Positions 20,583 to 23,863 of a stretch of 23,863 bases of DNA are shown one piece after another. The DNA comes from Nitrospirota bacterium (GTDB lineage Bacteria; Nitrospirota; CAKKRA01; 9FT-COMBO-42-15): positions 3,764-27,626 of the forward strand of contig JAHFEP010000007.1 of the NCBI GenBank assembly GCA_023248415.1, read 5' to 3'. How positions within the stretch are numbered: the stretch's first letter is position 1; every line of letters starts with the position of its first letter. The notes beneath the pieces are model-generated. The model ran no database searches. It saw only the letters and a list, made by a program, of their open reading frames with translations, and was not told where the DNA came from. A program made the position numbers and the translations under genes.

Positions 20583-23189
20583 ATGAAGCTGGGTATACAG
20601 AAAAAAGTCGTCATCTCCATTGTTATTGTAGGTATGCTGCCTCTCATAGTGGGGCTTTATCTTACCTATCTCGACGGGAAGACCACTCGCAGGAACTCTA
20701 TTGGCGCAAGCTTCCAGGAGCTGGCCAAGGAGACCGCGGACAAGATAGATATGGTGATTGGAAGAGAGGTGATCGATACCCAGAGGCTTGCTCTCTCCCC
20801 CAACATACGTGCTGCAATAAAAAATAGGGGCAGCGATCCAACGTTGATCCATTATCTCAGGGAATTCAAGAGGTATGATGAGCGGGCGGTTCACAGTCTT
20901 CTGGTCGTTGATTCTGAGGGAAGATTTATTGCCGGGATCAATGAAAGCAATAAAGGTGACTACAAGAACGAAAATTGGTTTACTGGCGCGTATAATGACA
21001 ATAAGGGAAGGGTCTATGTCGGAGATTTAAAGCTTGAAGGGGAGACAGATGTGTACCTGATAAATATCGCGGTGCCCGTCATGGACGGCGGCACAGTTGT
21101 CGGTTTGCTTGTTATCAGGTACAGCGTGGATAAACTCCTTTCAGTCATCAATAGTGTGCGGATTGAAGAGACCGGTCATGCAAACCTCGTCGATTCTTCG
21201 GGAACGATCATTATGTGCCCCATCTTTCCCCTCCGCAGCCACCAGGTGGGTTCCGATCTTATTGCAACTATCTCGCATGCCCGGCCCGGGTGGGATGTGG
21301 TCAAGGACGATGCCCACGGCGGACGCGGTTCCATCATAGGTTTTGCGCCGGTACGCTCCACCCTTATATCGGAGAACAACTGGTTCGACGGCAAAAGGTG
21401 GTATATTTTTACACGGCAGAGCCCAGAGGAAGTCTACGCGCCGATATATTCCCTCCTCTCTCGCATATCCTTATTCGGCGCGGCCCTGATAGCCCTTCTT
21501 TCTTTTACGGGTGTCTATGCCGCCAGGAAGATCGTAAAACCTATCGATGAACTCTATAAAGGCGTTGAGCACTTTGAACAGGGGGATCTCGGGTATCGTC
21601 TTGCCATCAAAACAAACGATGAGATAGAAAAGCTGGCGGATGAGTTCAACCGGATGGCAGACACACTCCAGGAGACCTATTCAAACCTTCAAAAACGGAC
21701 GAAGGAACTTGAAACATCGGAAGAACGGTATAAAGACCTTATAGAAAACTCTCCTGAAATGATACATTCAGTCAATGCCGATAGGTTTTTCGTAAACGTA
21801 AACAAGACGGAGCTCGATACCGTGGGGTATACCCTGTCCGAGATGAGGCGCAAGAGGATAGACGATATTATGCCCGATGAATTCAAGGAGAGTATGAAAG
21901 ACCACATAGCACAGGCGATAGAGAAAGGCATCAGCACGGTGGAGTCCCAGTTCATTACCAAGGACGGCAGGAGGATAGATGTGGAGGTGACGGCTACCGC
22001 CAACTACGATCCGATAACGGGAGACTTCGTCAGAACAAGGGCCTTTGTAAGGGATATTACGGAGCGGAAAAAGCTGGAAGGCGTAATCAGGGAATCGGAG
22101 GAGAAGTACAAGAACCTGTTCGACAGTTTGACAGACTCGCTCTTCATGCTCGATACGGAAGGACGGGTGACGGCGGTCAACAGGAAACAGGAGGAGGTTT
22201 TAGGTTATTTGAGAGACATTATCATTGGCCGCGAGTTCCCGGTAATCCTGCCGGAAGGGGACAGGAAAAAGTTTGCCGACCTCTTGGAACGGACGCTGGG
22301 CGGTAAGAATCAGCCAACGGTGGAAGTCTGTGTGTTGAACCAAAACGGAGAGCTTCTTATAATGGAGATGGATATTATCGGCATTAGGAAGAACGAGAAG
22401 ATGGATTTTCTGGTGGTCCATCTGCGGGACATAACCAAGAAGAAGGAGCTGGAGGGGCAGCTTCTTCGGGCCGAGAGGTTCAATGCCTTGAGCCACTTCT
22501 CCTCCATGCTTGCCCATGACCTCCGCAACCCTATCATTGGTATCAGGCAACGTCTCAAGAGCCTCAAGAGTACCATAGGCACATCGAGTCCCGAAGCCAC
22601 GAACCGTGTGCTTGCGGATATCATCTCCAGCAGCGAACTCCTCCTGGGGTTGATCAACGACGTCCTGGATGTATACCAGAACAGCTATGAAGACCTCCCG
22701 CTGATCTTTTCCACCTTCCCTGTCATTGAGGCTGTTGAAGAGGCGGTCAAGCTCCTGCAGATAGAGGCGGAGGAGAAGAATGTAAGGGTATATCTGCACT
22801 GCGAGGACAGGTCGACAGCAATACATGCCGACATACGGCGGTTGAAGAGGGTCTTTATCAACCTTCTGGATAATGCCATCCAGTATTCAGATGCTGGCGG
22901 CAGGGTGGATATCACGTTCAGGCTGACAGGAGACGGCGGGGGTGATCTATTGTTTTCAATAGAAGATGAAGGCATTGGCATTCATCCATCGAAGCTTGCG
23001 AGCATTTTTGAGCCGCTCTATAAGGTTGGCAAGAAGGAGAGCAAACGAGGGAGCGGTCTCGGTCTCTACTTCTGCAAGGTTATCATTGATGTTCACGGCG
23101 GGAAGATCTGGGCTGAAAACAGACCCGAGAAAGGCGCTGTATTTTATATTACATTACCCGCAAAGGGAGGCGAGGGGCATGCCCATTAA
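20583..23189 (+). CDS. Membrane histidine kinase: dCACHE-HAMP-PAS-PAS-HisKA-HATPase
   Basis: The 868-residue sensor has a first transmembrane helix (about 9-29), a large periplasmic region (about 30-295) of double-CACHE type (LLVVDSEGRFIAGINES, ENWFTGAY, INIAVPVMDGGTVVGLLVI) and a second helix (about 296-316). HAMP (about 317-370, KPIDELYKGVEHFEQGDLGYRL) and two PAS domains (about 385-500 and 508-620) follow. The H box is FSSMLAHDLRNPI, with phospho-acceptor His645. The ATPase part shows NLLDNAIQYS, EDEGIGI and RGSGLGLYFCK. CACHE domains usually bind small metabolites such as amino or organic acids. It has no receiver domain and overlaps its response regulator by 11 bases. G+C is higher than in the rest of the window (30 of 60 bases at 20641-20700). 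The signal sensed is unknown. Confidence 0.93.
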   Translation: MKLGIQKKVVISIVIVGMLPLIVGLYLTYLDGKTTRRNSIGASFQELAKETADKIDMVIGREVIDTQRLALSPNIRAAIKNRGSDPTLIHYLREFKRYDERAVHSLLVVDSEGRFIAGINESNKGDYKNENWFTGAYNDNKGRVYVGDLKLEGETDVYLINIAVPVMDGGTVVGLLVIRYSVDKLLSVINSVRIEETGHANLVDSSGTIIMCPIFPLRSHQVGSDLIATISHARPGWDVVKDDAHGGRGSIIGFAPVRSTLISENNWFDGKRWYIFTRQSPEEVYAPIYSLLSRISLFGAALIALLSFTGVYAARKIVKPIDELYKGVEHFEQGDLGYRLAIKTNDEIEKLADEFNRMADTLQETYSNLQKRTKELETSEERYKDLIENSPEMIHSVNADRFFVNVNKTELDTVGYTLSEMRRKRIDDIMPDEFKESMKDHIAQAIEKGISTVESQFITKDGRRIDVEVTATANYDPITGDFVRTRAFVRDITERKKLEGVIRESEEKYKNLFDSLTDSLFMLDTEGRVTAVNRKQEEVLGYLRDIIIGREFPVILPEGDRKKFADLLERTLGGKNQPTVEVCVLNQNGELLIMEMDIIGIRKNEKMDFLVVHLRDITKKKELEGQLLRAERFNALSHFSSMLAHDLRNPIIGIRQRLKSLKSTIGTSSPEATNRVLADIISSSELLLGLINDVLDVYQNSYEDLPLIFSTFPVIEAVEEAVKLLQIEAEEKNVRVYLHCEDRSTAIHADIRRLKRVFINLLDNAIQYSDAGGRVDITFRLTGDGGGDLLFSIEDEGIGIHPSKLASIFEPLYKVGKKESKRGSGLGLYFCKVIIDVHGGKIWAENRPEKGAVFYITLPAKGGEGHAH

Positions 23190-23838
23190 GATTCTCATAG
23201 CCGATGACCAGCGGCTCTTTCGCCAGGGGCTGATGAGCCTTCTGGAGCAAGAGGAGGACCTCGTTGTGGTCGGGGAGGCAGCGGACGGCCAAGACGCCTT
23301 CACCTTGGCCCAGAAGGTAAATCCCGATATAATCCTCATGGATGTGGAGATGCCCAAACTTGACGGTATTAAGGCTACGGAGATGATCCTTGAACGGAAT
23401 CGGGATGTCAGGATACTGATGCTCTCCGTATATAATGAAGATGAAAGGGTGGTCGCCGCCCTCCGGGCAGGGGCGTCCGGCTATATCCTAAAGGACGCCG
23501 ACCACACGGAATTTGTCAGGATAATAAGGGGTACCCATGCCGGAAAAAAGGTAACGTCACCTTTCCTGGCCAATCTTGCGCTCCCGGCACCCTCGCCACA
23601 AGGCGCACCGCAGAACGATGAGGACATGGAAAAGGAGATGGACGAGAAGTTTTCTTTGACGGAACGTGAGAAGGAAATGTTGCGATTGCTTCTCCATGGG
23701 AAGAGCAACAAGGAGATATCGGCCCTCACATACGTATCGACAGAGACCGTCAAGTCCCACCTGCAGAATATCTACAAGAAACTCGGTGTCAGGAGCAGAT
23801 TGGAAGCGGTCACCCTCTTCCTTAAGGAAAAGCGCTAA
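23179..23838 (+). CDS. NarL/FixJ-type response regulator (receiver plus LuxR HTH)
   Basis: The 219-residue regulator has a receiver domain (1-120) with acidic pocket Asp9-Asp10, phospho-acceptor Asp55 (LMDVEMPKLDG), Ser83 and Lys105 (YILKDA). A linker rich in Pro/Gln/Asp/Glu follows. A LuxR-type DNA-binding domain ends the protein (about 155-219; LTEREKEMLRLLLHGKSNKEIS, TVKSHLQNIYKKLGVRSRLEAV). The ATG at 23179 is preceded by GGGAGG/GAGGGG and starts 11 bases before the kinase stop. A much longer open frame reaching to 22966 is an artefact of the kinase coding sequence. It is presumably phosphorylated by the overlapping kinase; target genes are not evident here. G+C is high (39 of 60 bases at 23221-23280). 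Confidence 0.94.
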   Translation: MPIKILIADDQRLFRQGLMSLLEQEEDLVVVGEAADGQDAFTLAQKVNPDIILMDVEMPKLDGIKATEMILERNRDVRILMLSVYNEDERVVAALRAGASGYILKDADHTEFVRIIRGTHAGKKVTSPFLANLALPAPSPQGAPQNDEDMEKEMDEKFSLTEREKEMLRLLLHGKSNKEISALTYVSTETVKSHLQNIYKKLGVRSRLEAVTLFLKEKR

Positions 23839-23863
23839 TCACACTTGCCGTAATTTAATCATT

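Noticed and set aside
22200..22826. 208-codon minus-strand frame inside the histidine kinase
   Set aside because: Long only because the G+C-richer kinase gene has few stops on the other strand; no ribosome binding site or recognisable domain.
22966..23178. 71-codon N-terminal extension of the response regulator
   Set aside because: It is out-of-frame reading of the kinase ATPase domain; the receiver domain begins at ATG 23179 with a proper ribosome binding site.
1..23863. CRISPR array, tRNA or rRNA genes
   Set aside because: I saw no regularly spaced direct repeats of 24-40 bases and no cloverleaf or rRNA-like sequence; the palindromic repeats are dispersed, not arrayed.

Overview
The window looks like a chromosomal segment of a diderm (Gram-negative) bacterium of moderate-to-low G+C. 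It carries a tolQRAB-pal-cpoB locus, several lipoprotein signal peptides, a RodZ-like protein, Hfq and an endonuclease-type MutL. The gene set and order (mutL-miaA-hfq; MTA phosphorylase, PfkB kinase, TPR lipoprotein, RodZ) suggest a Nitrospirota/Desulfobacterota-like lineage or a neighbouring candidate phylum. That placement is an inference from gene content; no marker gene allows a firm assignment.

Layout. (1) 1-1975 is an AT-rich accessory block. It holds the 3' part of a HaeII-like restriction endonuclease gene, a small membrane-anchored protein with an alpha/beta cytosolic domain, and an overlapping compact CD-NTase (cGAS/DncV-like nucleotidyltransferase). The last two form a candidate minimal CBASS-like anti-phage module. 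A palindrome-rich, GC-rich spacer (1991-2158) closes the block. (2) 2442-4397 is a molybdopterin molybdotransferase MoeA fused to a periplasmic-binding-protein-like domain. (3) 4435-9393 is the Tol-Pal envelope system (tolQ, tolR, tolA, tolB, pal, cpoB), interrupted by palindromic repeats between tolB and pal and between pal and cpoB. (4) 9580-12998 carries mutL, miaA, hfq and a Nudix hydrolase in tight or overlapping order. (5) 13112-17788 carries an MTA phosphorylase, PfkB kinase, TPR lipoprotein, RodZ-like protein, purine nucleoside phosphorylase and cytidine deaminase, so nucleoside salvage genes are interleaved with envelope/cell-shape genes. (6) 17789-18747 contains a 39-residue very basic protein on the minus strand, a Lys/Glu-rich exported protein and a good intrinsic terminator. 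(7) 18886-20277 is a B12-binding-type radical SAM protein, followed by a 3' remnant of corA (20279-20428). (8) 20583-23838 is a G+C-richer two-component pair: a dCACHE-HAMP-PAS-PAS histidine kinase overlapping a NarL/LuxR-type response regulator.

Three copies of a short palindromic element with GTCATTGCGA-like ends lie between genes (7722-7854, 9421-9528, 13012-13082). Separate palindromes built from 7- or 8-nt tandem units follow moeA, tolB and pal. The most interesting candidate system is the CD-NTase/membrane-protein pair at 673-1975. The genes in that block lack Shine-Dalgarno motifs, unlike most genes in the rest of the window, which suggests horizontal acquisition or an assembly junction near 2 kb.
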